Assembly: GCA_007922225.1 (NCBI GenBank)
Contig: ML679959.1
Location: forward strand, 29,182,540 to 29,246,539
Reading direction: 5' to 3'
DNA length: 64,000 bases
Source of the DNA: Emydura subglobosa
Lineage: Eukaryota > Chordata > Testudines > Chelidae
The position numbers and the translations under genes were made by a program. The first letter of the stretch is position 1; the number at the start of each line of letters is the position of its first letter. Of this stretch, positions 1 through 12,174 are shown piece after piece. Below the pieces are notes generated by a model. The model was not told where the DNA came from and did not search any database. It was given only the letters and a program-made list of their open reading frames with translations.

Positions 1-57
1 CAGCATTTTGTGATTGAAAAAAAAACATTTCATCAAAAAATTCCCAACCAGTTCTCA
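1..57. repeat. End of A/T-rich GAAA/TTTTC dispersed repeat
   Basis: The window opens inside a run-rich segment with AAAACATTTCATC-type words and a terminal CAACCAGTTCT. The same word mixture recurs near 4.4, 14.3, 30.6, 42.0 and 56.8 kb, so this is read as the right end of one copy of that dispersed family. Only the end is visible. The assignment rests on by-eye similarity alone. Confidence 0.35.
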
Positions 58-1187
58 GTACAAGGTCTATTAGAAGATGAAATAGTCTCTGATGACAATT
101 GCTGAAAGCCCCAGACAAGTGGATGGGCTGAATTTGCTCAGAATCTGGAGCCATCCTACTCCGGTAGTGGGGGCAGAACTGAGACCTTTTCCATGTTGTT
201 CCCATGCAGCTGCCATAACCTGGGTGATGCAATGGTTGATCTGTAGCAGTTGTTCTATTCTCAACCTATTTACCATCTCTGGGTTGCATCCAATACTACC
301 TGTATGGCCCTGAGGATGTCACATGGGCCGCAGCTGTGTGCTGATTGGGCCTCAAGCGGAAGGTTGAGAACCAACGTTCTCTCACTCCCTGAAATCCGGG
401 TCTGACCCTGGAATCCTTACTCCATCTTTAAGTGACACTTTCCGCATGCTACAGGCCTTTCGGTGCCTTTCGTTAACATTCCCAAACCACACCAAAGCAG
501 TAGTTTTTGCACCACTTGAAGATTTCAACCAGCACCAGATGAAAACGCAGCAGTGCAGCCTTTGACTGCAAAATGCTTTGCCTCTTATGGGATAAATATA
601 TTTTTAAATCCTTGGTGCCAGCTGGAAAAGCAAATTTCCCCCAAACACAGGCTGTTCGCTAAATAAAAGTCTTTTCATTCGCCCATTGAAATGTCTAGTC
701 ATGACTTATGGTTTGGGTGCCCGTCTGATAAGGGTGAGCCTGAATTCTGACGGGCTCTGGGCAGGTTTGTTACACATTTACTAAGCTATGCCACATCTGC
801 CTTTCATTGCATAGCACATAGGTGGGTGTGCAGAATACAGTATGAAACAAGAAGGAGAGAGAAACACACAGAGGCTGATTCCCGGCAGCCTTGTCACGGG
901 AGATAAAAGAGGATCTCCAGGAGCTGTGTGTGGTGAGTGCAGGGGCAGGCTGTGATGTACACGCACACTGGCTGTGTTGTGATAATATTATTCCTCATAA
1001 CATGTGGTCAGTTTATTTGCTTAGTTTTCGCACAGTTTGATTCTGCATTTTCCCATTTGTGGGGTCAGAAGGTTGTAACCCAGCACACCACGACAGTAGA
1101 TACTGAAGACTTTATGCCCTAGGAAACCAGGACATCGTAAAGCACAGGGTAACAAGGTTAATACTGTGCATATACAGGAAGTGTCTT
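58..1187. other. Unique-looking DNA, no gene seen
   Basis: I see no conserved coding pattern, RNA gene or recognizable repeat here. The short open frames are on both strands and overlap one another, and none has exon-like codon structure. This is probably intergenic or intronic DNA. Confidence 0.5.
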
Positions 1188-1372
1188 TCCTCTGAGGATC
1201 TCACAGCACTGCACAATCATTAACCCTAACACAGCAAATATGGGGGAAACGCAACTGCAGGGTGGTTAAGAGACTTGCCCAAGGTTTTAAAAAGTCAGTT
1301 GCAGAGGTGGGAATAAAACCCAGCAGTCCTAGCTCTGCCCCCAGCACTAGAGCACACACCTTCTGGCGTTGT
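1188..1372 (-). repeat. MIR-type SINE fragment, reverse orientation
   Basis: The segment carries the reverse-oriented MIR core pattern: a GGGGAAAC word, then GGTTAAGAGACTTGCCCAAGG, then a GCAGAGGTGGGAATAAAACCC-like section and a closing AGCACTAGAGCACAC. In MIR-type SINEs this is the complement of the conserved core. It is degraded, which fits an old insertion. No flanking duplication is recognizable. Confidence 0.6.
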
Positions 1373-4364
1373 GCTGAGCCAAGTGAAGGCAGATGCCGTT
1401 CATTGCGCTGACTGTAACTCCGGATTTTCCTTTCTTTTCTCCCTGTTCAATCTAGCACATTTAAGGTTTTCCTCTTATGTGACACACAGCCTGAAATCAG
1501 AGGGACATGATGTAATTCATAAGAATTCTTTCAGCAGCTGAAGTGCTGCAGCTCTGGAACAGCATCTTTCATAGGAAGGTGTCTTGGGAAATCCTCTTGC
1601 TGAGTGATCTGCGTACAAATGACATTTGTTCTGTAACCTCCAGATACGTACGGGTGCCAAGGCTTGCTTTTGCTCTAATGGCTTCATAAATTGGAAATCC
1701 TAATTCATTTGATTAACTAGCTGTAGGGGAAGCTGTAATTTCATTCTCTACCCGCCTCTTTCTCATTCCTCTGTCTGTCACCTGTGTTTTTTTTTTTTAA
1801 TGCGACCAGTTTCCTGTAGATGGTGTTGCAGAAGAAAGGCATTCTGAACAGATAAGACAGTGGATTTTACTGCTGGGGGAAGGGATGAGTGGAAGGAGCT
1901 ATTTTGCTATAATGGAGTGCACAATCAAGAATAACCCCCTGACATCTATCCCAAAACAGAGCGCAAACAAAAGTGTCCTCCGAACGCCATCATTGATTTG
2001 CCTCTCATCAATCAGCTTTTCCAGGTTTCTCAATAATTTGCCCACCTTTTCCTAGTGTTTTAGTGTGGGTGCCGAGCCAAATACAATCAAATGTGTGCTG
2101 CTTTTGATTTAAAGGAGGCACTGCCAACTTAAACTCACACTTCTCTCTCTTTAATTTTGTTTTACCTGCTGTTGTTACAAGTAAAACTTAGGTTTGCTGT
2201 CACTGAGACAGATTAGAGAAACAGTTACTTTGCTCAATTTTTTTCCTGTGTATTTTTCTTTCTTCATTTGACAGCACTATCTGCTTAATCAGTTTCACTC
2301 TAGTCAGTTTCTCCTGTCTATATGGGTCTTTCAAGCAGCACCAAGGGAGAGATTTGATTTGTTTGCTAAATCTCACGAATTGGCAGAGGTGCAGGAACAG
2401 GTACTAAATTGTCTAGATACCAGACTGGCGGTATCTCTCAAGAGACACTGCCAGATACTTTACACCAATAATATAGCTTATTCTCTTTTAAAAAATGGAG
2501 GGGGAGCAAATTGTGTATTAATCTATCGTGCAGCCATCCCTGTGGTATCTTGGCTTCTGTGTTAATAGAAGAATTTTAAAAAACATTAAAATAAAAGACC
2601 CAACCAAAGCAAATGGTATTTTTGATGTTCTGTATACTTCAATGTGCACTGTTCAGAACCCAAATAAAGCAATACTCTAACTAGTACAAATTAGGATCAA
2701 ACACATTAAACCACACCAGTCCAGATTCCTTATATGAGTGGAGTGAAATGTGGGCAATTAAAAAACAAAATCTTCCAGGTTTAGCAAGCAAAGATGCTTC
2801 ATGGTAAATGATGCGGATAAGGACATTTTATACAAGATGGACATTAAAAAAACCCAACCCACTGTGATGTGCCTATTCCAATCCAGCATTAGCTGTGGCA
2901 CAAGGTCTCTTAGACTTAACGGACCACATACCTGATTTGCATGCAAGACGTAGCGTTTGCAGATTTAAGTGAGGCTTGTGCACATGTGTTCAACTAACTG
3001 TGCAAACCTGACCCATGCGTTTTAGCTGGTCTGTGCCTCTTTAAAGAGACGGCACTTCCGCAGCTGGTTCTGCCTCCACTGGCGAATTGAAACAGTAGGA
3101 ATAGCAGGTTCCCTATGGGACTGACTGTGCTTTGTGTCTGGCCTGCAGGGGCAACTGGTCGTCAGCTGTCAGCGGCACATAGCAATGTACGGGCTGAAGG
3201 TGTGCTGGGACTCGGGGAACCTGGGAACAAATCCTGGTCCAAGGACATGGGCTGCACGTAAAGAACGGTCTGAGGCTCTGTGCTGGAGGCTAGGGGACAG
3301 GCTGCTGACCAGTGACGTATCTACTTCTGTGACTTCCGGGCTGCTTCCAGCTAATGAACACCCCTCTCCACTGAAGACAATGGAGCCCCAGTGAAACACA
3401 GAGGGGCACAGATAACCGTGTGTGGCCTCCCCAGTCTTACACAGCCAAATGGGGTGACACCTCCACAGGAGCAGAGAGAAGGTTTTCTCCCTGGGCTGTA
3501 GGAGCAGCTCACATCACACTGTCTTGTGGCTAGTTGCCCGCAATCAATTGTCCACCTGCAGTTGTGTTAAATCCAACAGCTGCCAGAGCAGCTGGTGGTG
3601 GCAGCTAATGTTTGGCTTTAGATCAGTAATCAGTGTCTTTGTCTACGTCTCTGATAAATGCAGGGTGTTGCTGTTGCATTATCTTTCTGAAATGGAATAT
3701 TGATTCCTTTTGCTTGGGTGGCGCTGTAAGAACTAACCTCCATTTGTGGCCCAGAGACGTTGTTTAAGGGACCAGTGACACATTTTCCCATGTTCCAGTT
3801 AAGGAAGCTCTCTTTAGTGGATTTATCTTCCAATTTGAATGGAAATCTCCATCAAAAACTCCTTGCTGTACTGTTGTTTATTGGTGAGTTTTATTGGATC
3901 TGCTAAGCCCCATTCTCCACTTATTTGCAATGGAGAAGCTCTGTTTAAACCGTGTGTAACAGAAAAGGTTTCTTCAGCATAACCCGAGGTGTGAATTTAA
4001 ACCGATGATGTAGTTATACAGATTATGTTGCTTGGAAATGGGTTTAAATTAAACTGGGAAAAAACTCTGTTATACTGGAATAAGAATGTCCACCTGGTGG
4101 TTTTTACTGATGTTCATATACCTTTATAATTGATTGATTGGTGTAATTGGTAAAAATGTTCCCACACAAGTCAATGGAGTGTAAGAGAATTAGACCTGTC
4201 ATGCACAAAGTACCCCCTAGATGGCATCAGACTGTTGATTCCATCTAAGCATTTATATTTATTTATATATTTCTACTGGAAAAATGAAATTGCCAAGAAA
4301 ACGTGTGAACTGTTGAACTTGTCTTTATTTCAAAGTGTGCTAAATGGACCCGCTTCTAGTTGTT
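1373..4364. other. Unique AT-rich DNA, no gene seen
   Basis: About 3 kb without recognizable genes or clear repeats. A poly-T run lies near 1790. The part from 1950 to 2300 is even in composition and free of repeat words, so it is a reasonable place to look for conserved non-coding sequence, but nothing in the window proves conservation. The open segment at 3134-3394 is open on both strands and looks like chance. Confidence 0.5.
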
Positions 4365-4675
4365 CTTTGCCCCACATTTTTTAGAGGTTTTTTTCTGAAA
4401 ATGTTATCAGAAGTGTTATGGAATGAGTATTGAAATGTTTTTCTTTAGGGGAACAAATATTTTGATAACCATTTCGACAAAAAAAAAAAAAAATTGGGGG
4501 GAGGGGGGAGAAATAAATCAAAGAGAGTTTTTTGGTTGTTGGGTTTTTGGTTGTTTAGTTTTTTGTTTTTGTTTTTTGTTTTTTGTTTTTTTTTTTCCAA
4601 AAAACAAACAAAAAATTGGCACTGTCAACATTTTGATTTTGAAAAAAGGACATTTCAGTTTCCTTCTTGGGAATC
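4365..4675. repeat. A/T-rich GAAA/TTTTC dispersed repeat with homopolymer runs
   Basis: This is a low-complexity copy of the family also seen near 14.3, 30.6, 42.0 and 56.8 kb. It has a 13-base A run near 4480, a G-rich patch (4495-4510), then TTTTTG-type runs (4550-4600), followed by CAACATTTTGATTTTGAAAA and GGACATTTCAG. The short open frames here encode only Phe/Lys-rich low-complexity peptides and are not genes. Confidence 0.5.
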
Positions 4676-4683
4676 TGCCAATA

Positions 4684-4850
4684 TCATAGAATCAAAGAAG
4701 ATGAGGGATGGAAGTGACCTCAGGAGGCATCTAGTCCAGCCCCCTGCTCTAAGCAGGACCAATCCCAACTAAATCACCCCAGCCAGGGCCTTAAAAACTT
4801 TAAGGATGGAGATTCCGCCACCTCCCTAGGTAACCCAGTATCAACTGCTG
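4684..4850 (-). mobile_element. CR1 LINE 3' end fragment
   Basis: The segment starts with ATCATAGAATC, the octamer-type 3' terminus of CR1 elements. It continues through GACCTCAGGAGGCATCTAGT, a CAGGACCAATCCCAACTAAA stretch, and a GGATGGAGATTCCGCCACCT stretch. It is the same 3' end as the longer CR1 at 55.6 kb, in the same orientation (element reads on the minus strand). Only about 165 bp remain, a typical 5'-truncated CR1 insertion. Confidence 0.92.
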
Positions 4851-5235
4851 GTGGCTGGTGTCACTGATGTGTTGAGTGGGATGCATCATTTATTGCATCA
4901 CAAGAATTTTTTGCATTTTTCATTATTTGCTCTACTCTGTTGATGTTAAATAAAATGTATGGGTGAGACTCACATGTGTCTCAAATACAAATGTGAAATA
5001 TATTTCTTTCTGCATCTGATTAACTTCTTCCACTGCAGTTCCTGTTCACTTGTTCAACTTTTTTCCAAGAAAGGAAAATTTCCTGGTGCTTTTGGACAGT
5101 AAATGACCATTTCTCTGGTCTGAAATAGTTGCTCAGGCATTTGGGAATCTGATCCAACAGTCTATTATGCTTCCAATATTGTCTCACTGTCTACTTGTCC
5201 TCCCCATCTGCCTGTCTGTCTGTAGCCACCTGTTG
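4851..5235. other. Unique DNA, no gene seen
   Basis: AT-rich spacer between the CR1 tail and a SINE-like tail. No feature can be supported. Confidence 0.5.
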
Positions 5236-5392
5236 TCATCTGTCTTATACTTCGACTGTAAGCTCCTTGGAGCAAGGACTCCCATTTTGTTCTGAGTTTG
5301 TACAGCACCTAGCGCAGTGGGTTCTGGTCCATGACTAGGGCTCCTAGGTGTTACCGCAGTTGAAATAGTTAATAGTAATAGCAATGGAAAGA
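5236..5392 (+). repeat. SINE-like tail (GTAAGCTCCTTGGAGCAAGGACT family)
   Basis: The pattern is CTGTAAGCTCCTTGGAGCAAGG, then GTTTGTACAGCACCTAGCGCA, then GGTCCATGACTAGGGCTCCT and a TAATAGTAATAG tail. The same order of words occurs at 25563-25690, and the first part again near 63110 next to a MIR core. This supports one dispersed MIR-related SINE family with a 3' end of this type. A longer minus-strand open frame crosses it and is therefore not considered a gene. Confidence 0.55.
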
Positions 5393-7884
5393 TTCCCATT
5401 GACTTCAGTGGGCTTTTGCTCAGGGCCTCAAAGAAAGGAGAAACCATGTGGACTTGAGCAGCTCTCATATTAATCCTGAAATCATACACATGGAAGTTAC
5501 CAACTTGAGTCTTTATTATCTTCAGCACCTCTCCCAAACTGGCCCCTTTATTTCTTCTCTCATTCGTGACCTGGTAGCCTCTCCCATGTCTCCCTTTATA
5601 CTGGAAACTGACTCTGACTTTCCGTTTGTCAAACAGCTGTTTCTGCTCCTTCCGACATTCTTGTAGCATGAAGCATTTCAGAAAGAGCACTAGGGTTGCT
5701 CCAGTTGGTCCTGTCACCTGGTGTATTCTGTGTCTGAATGGGTTGATCTGCTCTGCATTTTAGGCTCTGGGGCAGAGACCTTGGAGCCTGGTTTTCAATG
5801 GAAATCCTCTTGATTTACACCAGTGTGAGACCAGAGTCAATCAGCATGTTGTTTTATGTTAATTGACAGCTTGTTTGGTGCTTTGCAATCAATAAATACT
5901 AATTAATTTCTTGGATCGTATCAGTCTTTGCTGTGATTCCATGGAAATCAATGGAGTTACACTTGGGATGAATTTGGCTCTTTGTGTTTAACTTGTACCT
6001 GAATGGGGAGAATCAACTAACGAGTTTGAGGAAAATGCCAGTTTTTTCCATTAATTCCTCACAACACAGATCAGGTAGCAGATTCAGCTGCATAGAATAT
6101 TGATAATATTTGGCTAGGGTTTTGCACAGTGCATTATCTCTTGAATAAATTTAGCCTTGTAAATGCGGACTCTGTCTTCCGATGCATTTCAGGATCTCCT
6201 GTCAAGGCTGTTGAAAAGTTCTGGTTCTTGCAGACATCTTGCATCTTTCATGGAGATTGACACTGGCAGTTCTGGTGATTCTCTTGTCTGAGGCTTTATT
6301 ACTGCATATGTGGACAAGTTGATTCTCATCAGTCACAGTGATTCTCGCTGAGGGAATGAGTGAGTGGATGGGAAAAGTTTACAGAGAGCATCAAAGTAAA
6401 GACTATCAAAAATGCAGGGCCCATCTTTAGTAAGGAAGAACAGTCGGGAAGCAGCATCTGCATTTGCAAATCCTTAGACAAGAACCCTCTGTGAGGAGTA
6501 TCTGGCTTGCAAATAGACCAGATGCTTTGTATCAAATCATCACAGGAGCCCGGGCTCAGCTCTCTGCCTTCCTCCATGCCACCCTTCTACCTATGACAAC
6601 AGGGTGTCTTAATAGCGAGACTGCTAAATGAGCTATTTATTATAGATGGGGCTGGTAGCACAAAATTTGTACCGACACTTCATGTCCCCCAAATCCAAGG
6701 ATGGATCCTGATCTGAGGTTTTGGGTCAGCTTGTTTTCAAAATATGGACCCAGGTTTGGGTATTGGACAACTCCCAAGGGTGTTTAGATTTAAGTTAGGT
6801 CCCACTGATCTGTAAACAAGAGTACAACAAATGGAGCAAATTCATCAGCAGATATTCTACCGTACACCTTTTCCCGCCTGAAAACTTCCTGTTCAATTTT
6901 ATTCTGTGCATAGAAGGTGTAACTTGGTACTGAGTCCCCAGGGAAAATACAGTGTCAGCCCCACCAAAACACGGAGCCAGAAGAAAATGAAGAATTCCTC
7001 TTAGAATGAACAAGCCATAGCTCAGTAGGACATTCAAAGCAGCTGTTTGAATGAAAAGGAAGGTTGGTAAATTAAAGCAGCTCCTAGATGCACTTGGGTT
7101 GTTTATAGAGCCCTACTCCTGCCTTCCCTGACTCTGGTTCTGACCTTCGGCCTCTGGCTCCACCACTAGACCAGACCGTCTATGACCCAGTATCCAAATG
7201 GGAACAGAAGACCAGGGATGCTCCGGGATGTGTCAGTTGTCCATGCCCAAGATGATCAGTTTAACAAGAGCTTCTGCAGCCTCTTTGGTGGATAACCAGA
7301 CGTGTCACTTGCTAATCATGTTGTTTAATACAAGTCTACAAAAAACGGATTGTTCATTCAAAACATAGTTTGAATGAAACATTTCTATTTTGACGGCTTT
7401 TCTTCTTCTGAGCCTGGTGTTGGCCACGTGAATGCTGCTTCACATTCACGGGACAAGGAGCGGGTTGGATGGTTCAGAGTACCCCATGATGATGTCTTTC
7501 ACCTCCAGGACACCAGTCTCAGTCCCCGCCAGGCCAGGAGTACTGAAATGTGTTACCATCTGACTGCTGCTAAATGGTTTATGTGAAACAGAGTTGGTGC
7601 AGTTGCTAGTCAGGAGCCGTTCTTATCTGTGGCCGTCTAGTTTATCATCAAAACATCCTGCTGGCTATAGAAAAAAGGAAGGATGCTTTGATGTATAACC
7701 CTTCTGTATTTTTATGCCCTGCCAGGTTAAATAAATAGCAGTCTCTGCATCTCCCTACAGATGGGTGTTGGGCTCTGGACCCTAACAAAAGACTTGTCCC
7801 ATGGAGCTAATGTTAGTTATTAAGATAACAGCTGAGGAGACTAACCTCCGGGAAGGGCTATACCAAGGAAAGGTGACTCAAGGG
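5393..7884. other. Unique DNA with short palindromic-repeat scraps
   Basis: No gene is supported. Words such as CCCATTGACTTCAGTGGGC (about 5396-5414), GATTTACACCAGTGTGAG (5812-5829) and AATCAATGGAGTTACAC (5947-5963) are scraps of a palindromic repeat common in sauropsid DNA. The segment 6690-6780 has a GGATCC / GGTTTTGGGTCAG-type word pattern that recurs at 13.3-13.7 kb. Confidence 0.45.
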
Positions 7885-8695
7885 ACACAATGCAGGAGAA
7901 TAGGGAAGGAAAAGAATCTGAGTCACCAGTGAAACTGGACTGCAGGAAGTTTGGTGGAATATTAAAGAATGATGGGGGCAGGTCAGTCATACAGAGCAAC
8001 CTGGGTCACTTGGTGAGGTGGGTTCATTTGAACATCATGCATTTTTATGCAGCCAAATGCAAGGTCATATTAGGTACCAGTCACAAGATGGGAGACAATA
8101 TCCCGGAATGCAGAGATAACAGAAAGGACGGAGGGATCCTGGAAGATAACCAGCTGAACATCACCCCCAGTGCAATGCTGTAGCTAAGTGCATGAATGCA
8201 GTCCTTGGAGGTACAAGCAGGAGAATATCCTGTAGGAATAGGGTGGTGGTAATGCCTCTGTAGCTGGCATGTGTGGGACCATTACTGGAATATTGTGTCC
8301 GGGTCTGGTGGCTACACTTCAAAAAGGATGTTGAACATTTGAAAAAGGTTCAGAAAAGTGCTACAGGAATGATTTGACGTCTGGGAAACCTGCCTGAGAG
8401 TGAGACTTACTAAGCTCAGTCTATTTAGTCCATCCAAGTGCAGATTAAGAGGTGATTTGATCACAGTCTACAAGGGCCTACATGAGGAAGAGATTTTTGA
8501 TAGTGGGTGGATCTTTATTCTAGCAGAAAAAGGCATGACAGGAGCCAGCGGTGGGAAACCGAAGCTAGACAAATTCAGGCTAGAAATAAGGGGAACATTT
8601 TAAACAAAGAGGATAATTAAACATTGGGAGATGCAGAATTCTCCGTCACCTGACATCATTAAGTCAAGGCTGGATCTAGTTCCAAAGGATATGCT
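7885..8695 (+). mobile_element. CR1 LINE fragment (RT C-terminal region and 3' part)
   Basis: Plus-strand CR1 debris. Conceptual translation in shifting frames gives HFYAAKCKVILG near 8040, GPLLEYCVRVWWLHFKKDVE near 8277-8336 and RLTKLSLFSPSKCRLRGDL near 8400, in the order found at the CR1 ORF2 C-terminus. Two open pieces (7890-8183 and 8400-8603) are in different frames and separated by stops, so the copy is dead. The RT catalytic box is not present because the copy is 5'-truncated. Confidence 0.85.
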
Positions 8696-8700
8696 GTAGC

Positions 8701-9103
8701 CAGGGCTGGATTTCCATTTAGGCAGAGTAGACACGTGCCTAGGAGTGCCCGCATTCTAGGGGCGCCTATATAGTGGTGGATTACTGCATGGGCCAATGGG
8801 GCCCATGCCCAGGGGTTCTGGCCAGTTTGGGGGCCCTACACAAATGCTGAAACTCTGGCCCCGCCCCCTACTCCTCCTCCTTTATCTGGGGGCCCCGCCC
8901 CTTGCTCCTCCTCTTCCCCCATTGGCCCCGACCCCTGGCCAGAATGGAAGCCGGAGCCCAGGGGTGAGCATATTCCCCCAGCGTGGAGCTATCTGAACTG
9001 GTCAACCCAGCCCCTCTCCCAGCCCCGCATGGAAAACACGACGGTCAGCTCAGGCGGACGCTGTGCCTAAATGGTGTGTGAGGTGTAAATCCGTCCCCGG
9101 CTC
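8701..9103. mobile_element. Probable non-autonomous TIR DNA transposon (hAT-like ends)
   Basis: It begins CAGGGCTGGATTTCC immediately after the CR1 fragment and ends TAAATCCGTCCCCGGCTC, whose complement (GAGCCGGGGACGGATTTA) resembles the left end. CAGGGCC/T-type termini are usual for hAT elements. The interior is GC- and pyrimidine-rich (8850-8945) with repeated GGCCCCGCCCC words. No clear 8-bp target duplication remains, and there is no transposase coding. An alternative is a GC-rich regulatory segment. Confidence 0.45.
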
Positions 9104-10305
9104 TAACTCAACCAAACATCATGAGCATGCTGCAGAACTGACTCGGTGAGCTTCTCTAGCCTGTGAACGTCGGGCTCGATGATGAGAACGGTCCCTTCTG
9201 GCTTTAAGGTCCATGAGCCTGTGACGATACTTCCTTACCCCACGTTTGATTGGAGATCGGATGTGGACATACAGCCAATGAGAAATAGAGGGCGTGGCCT
9301 GGGTTACCGAGAGAGGGGTTCCCAGGGAGGAGGGGTATAGGCAAGGGGGTGAGTTTATTCTGAGGGGGAAGGAAGGACACGGCTGAACTTGGGATGCACC
9401 ATGACACTTGTCTACGTCCTCGTATTCCTGGGAAAGCGTATGTGCCTGCCCAGCGAGTTTGCGGTTGCTTTACACTGCAGCCTGTAGCTCTGTGATTTAC
9501 TTTTATTTCTGTCAGTTCTCCTGCCGGTTTTCCTTACTGAATGAGCTTCGTTTCGCTTACGCTAAGGCGAGGTGATTGACCATTTGGGGTGATTGCTAGC
9601 TAGTGAGTCGAAAGCCAGGGCTTCGAGCAGGCAGCAGGCACTCAGTCATACTATGCGAGGGTGACTCCTGACCTCCCGGTCAGAGCTGATGGGCTCTGAC
9701 GCGCACTGTTTAGCAATGCCAGTCTGTGTCTAGCGCACTGCAGGGACTGTGCCTAGAACAGGCCCTCTGTCAGTGACGCTGCTGAGGAAAGGTATCCTTC
9801 CTCTGTGTCATCGTAATGCAATGTTGCACCCCAGCAAGCAAGATATATGCCTTTTGTGTCAAATACATCAGCCAGCCAGTGGCTGCAGAGAGACGGTTGG
9901 AAAGTATCAATCTGAAATAAAACTCTTCTCGTGAGGAATGAGGGGACGGAGTCAGTGAAACCCTGATCTGACAAACGGTACAGACCTTGGCCTTCATCCG
10001 ACAGCCCTGGACTTCCGCTGAAGTGCAAGAATTGCTGTTTGCAGCTGCCCTCCGCTCTTTGGTTGGGTTTGTGGGTCGTTATGGCAATGTCAATTGGGGG
10101 TGGATCTATTGAAGTCAGTGAGCTCGATTCAGAGCTCACATACAGTGGCCTAAATCAGGAGTCATCCCACTGAAATCAAGGGCGTTACCCCTGCATAAAG
10201 CTAGTAGGAGACTAGAATCTGGCATGTAGGATTGGTCCCGGCAATGTGACAATGGTTAAATTTTGACACACTCATTTCCGTTATGCGAGGGCCTAGTAGA
10301 GGCTT
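9104..10305. other. Unique DNA, weak promoter-like words, no gene proven
   Basis: No coding exon is supported. At 9271-9300 the words CAGCCAATGAGAAA and GGGCGTGGCC lie close together, as in CCAAT plus GC-box promoters, but no TATA element, CpG island or adjoining exon can be shown. The scrap near 10150-10180 (CCACTGAAATCAAGGGCGTTAC) belongs to the palindromic sauropsid repeat. Confidence 0.4.
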
Positions 10306-10505
10306 TGCCTGAGGTCAGGCCCACATTGTGCTAGGCGCTGTACAAACACCTAGCAAAGGGTAGTCCTTGCTTTGACTCTGTTTATAACCCAAATAGATAA
10401 AGCAGAAGAAAGGTGGGAGGGGAAAAATAGGCACAGAGGTAAAGTAATCAGAGGCTGCTGAATCCCAGACCACGGCCTAATGCATTAGACCAAACTGCCT
10501 CTGAA
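10306..10505 (-). repeat. MIR-type SINE, reverse orientation
   Basis: It contains CATTGTGCTAGGCGCTGTACA, then a GGGAGGGGAAAAATAGGCACA section, AGGTAAAGTAATCAGAGGCT and GCATTAGACCAAACTGCCT. This is the reverse-oriented order of a MIR-type core plus tail. It is one of the longer MIR copies in the window. Confidence 0.75.
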
Positions 10506-10994
10506 GACCAATGCATTTCCTCTTTCTTCCGAAAATTGCATATGCGTATTACTGAGCAGAGATCTTTCGTTTATCTGCAGAATAAAAGCAGTCCCTGTGG
10601 TTGTTTCCAGACAGCCACATTTTTCTGTGCTGATACTAAGCCTCTCTTTAGTTCAGCTGCTGACTTGAATGATGGAGGGGCTGTATGGAGCAGCAGAGCG
10701 ATAGAGGTAATTGCCTAGAAGATACTGTCCTGCAAGCCAAACTTGGAGCTCCCTGACAGCCGTGCAGCTGGGCCGAGGACAAGTAGCTGTCTTCATGTTT
10801 CCTTCCCTGCAGTAAAACGGAGCAGGTAGGTCCCACTGATTTGAGAATCAGGGTCGGTTCCTGCACTGACGTCTAGGAAGGCTTCATGAGAACAGGGCAT
10901 CTCCATGATTCTCTGACAAGCAGCTGGGCAGTCAGCCTACAAATAAATGTGGATAATTCCTGCAGTGGGTTCCAAGACGACAAGGGACCATCGG
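10506..10994. other. Unique DNA, no gene seen
   Basis: Spacer between a MIR and a CR1/L3-like tail. No supported features. Confidence 0.5.
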
Positions 10995-11240
10995 ACTTGC
11001 CCTACGGCTCAGACCAATGGTCCATCTAGTCTGGTATCCTGACTCAGTGGCCAGGGCCGAATGCTTCTGAGAAGGGTTCATGAGACTCTATAATGGACCA
11101 TTATGTCCATAGGGGGAGTTTCTTCCTATGCAGAGCTGCTCAGTCGTGGATTTCCCTGAGGGTCTTATCATTTATTTTATCCTGCCTCCAACTGATCTCA
11201 TGGTTCATATAAATGTTGAGTCTTGCTGATGACACTGTTT
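10995..11240 (-). mobile_element. CR1/L3-like LINE 3' end fragment
   Basis: It has CTCAGACCAATGGTCCATCT, then GTATCCTGACTCAGTGGCCA and GGAGTTTCTTCCT. This is the 3' non-coding tail of the same LINE lineage whose coding part is preserved at 47.7-48.3 kb. The copy is 5'-truncated and contains no RT codons. Confidence 0.7.
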
Positions 11241-11324
11241 TCCATACGAGTTTTGCAATTGTTTTTGTCTGTCTAGGTACTTGTATCCCTCCTCCCCCAT
11301 TACCGCAGTAACTGAGCACTTCAC

Positions 11325-11515
11325 AATCTGCAATGGATTTACGCTCACATCACCCTTGGGGAGCAGGGCTGTGCTATTATCCTCATTGCACAAAGGGGAA
11401 ACTGAGGCAAAGAAGGGCTAGGTGACATGCCCTAGGTCACACAGGAAGTCCGTGGTGGAGCAGAGGAATGAACCCAGCCCCTAGGCTAACGCCTGACCCA
11501 CTGGGCCATCCTTTT
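11325..11515 (-). repeat. MIR-type SINE, reverse orientation
   Basis: The diagnostic order is ATTATCCTCATTGCACAAAG, GGGGAAACTGAGGCAAAG, GGTGACATGCCCTAGGTCAC, GGAATGAACCCAGCCCCTAG and CCACTGGGCCATC. This is a textbook reverse MIR core. No target duplication is recognizable. Confidence 0.75.
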
Positions 11516-12174
11516 TCTCTGTCAACCTTTAATATTCACATTGGGGTTGACTACTAGAAGGCTTTAATTGGGCGGGTAGTCTATGTCCTGCTCAGATGTG
11601 TTCTGTTCTGTTTTCCCCAGGGACAGCTATCTGGCCAGCCAGCCCAATATGCATTTATAATCTTTCCATAACACGCAGGCTCTGTGCATGACCCTGACTC
11701 AGAAAACAAGCAGCCATCATTTAAAAAACCAATGAGTCCTTGTTTATTTCAATGACCCTTTCATTCTTTTGGCAAGGGCTGTATTACAGAACACCCTTGC
11801 TCTTGTGGAATAAAGGTAATGAGGGGCGGGGAGAGAAATATACATGAAAAATTACCACCACTGCTGTAATCTAAAAAACAAAACATGAGCACAACTAACT
11901 AACTTCCCGAAGTTCTAAGGAAATTCTTGCCTTGGGCTTTATCATGGGCTTTATCAATAGGGGTTTTCTTCTGTAAACAAAGAGCAAATTGTCCTTTTAT
12001 CTTAGATCTAGAGAAAAAACAAAACCAAGGATTAACAAAAGGATAGTCTTCATGAGAGAGAGAGCACAGTGTGCCTATCTCCTTTACAACGTGCTGCATT
12101 CTGCTCTGAACACATCATGGCCAATACCCGCAGCTCCTTAGAGATTTAAAGGAGAAGACCACAGAAAACAAAGG
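11516..12174. other. Unique DNA, no gene seen
   Basis: A short GAGAGAGAG run lies near 12053-12063. Otherwise no feature is supported. Confidence 0.5.

Noticed and set aside
4423..4772. Plus-strand frames with Phe/Lys-rich peptides
   Set aside because: They are translations of homopolymer runs in a dispersed A/T-rich repeat and a CR1 tail.
5184..5717. Minus-strand open frame of 177 codons
   Set aside because: It runs across a SINE-like tail (5236-5392), carries no recognizable domain, and overlaps a plus-strand frame. It looks like chance plus repeat.
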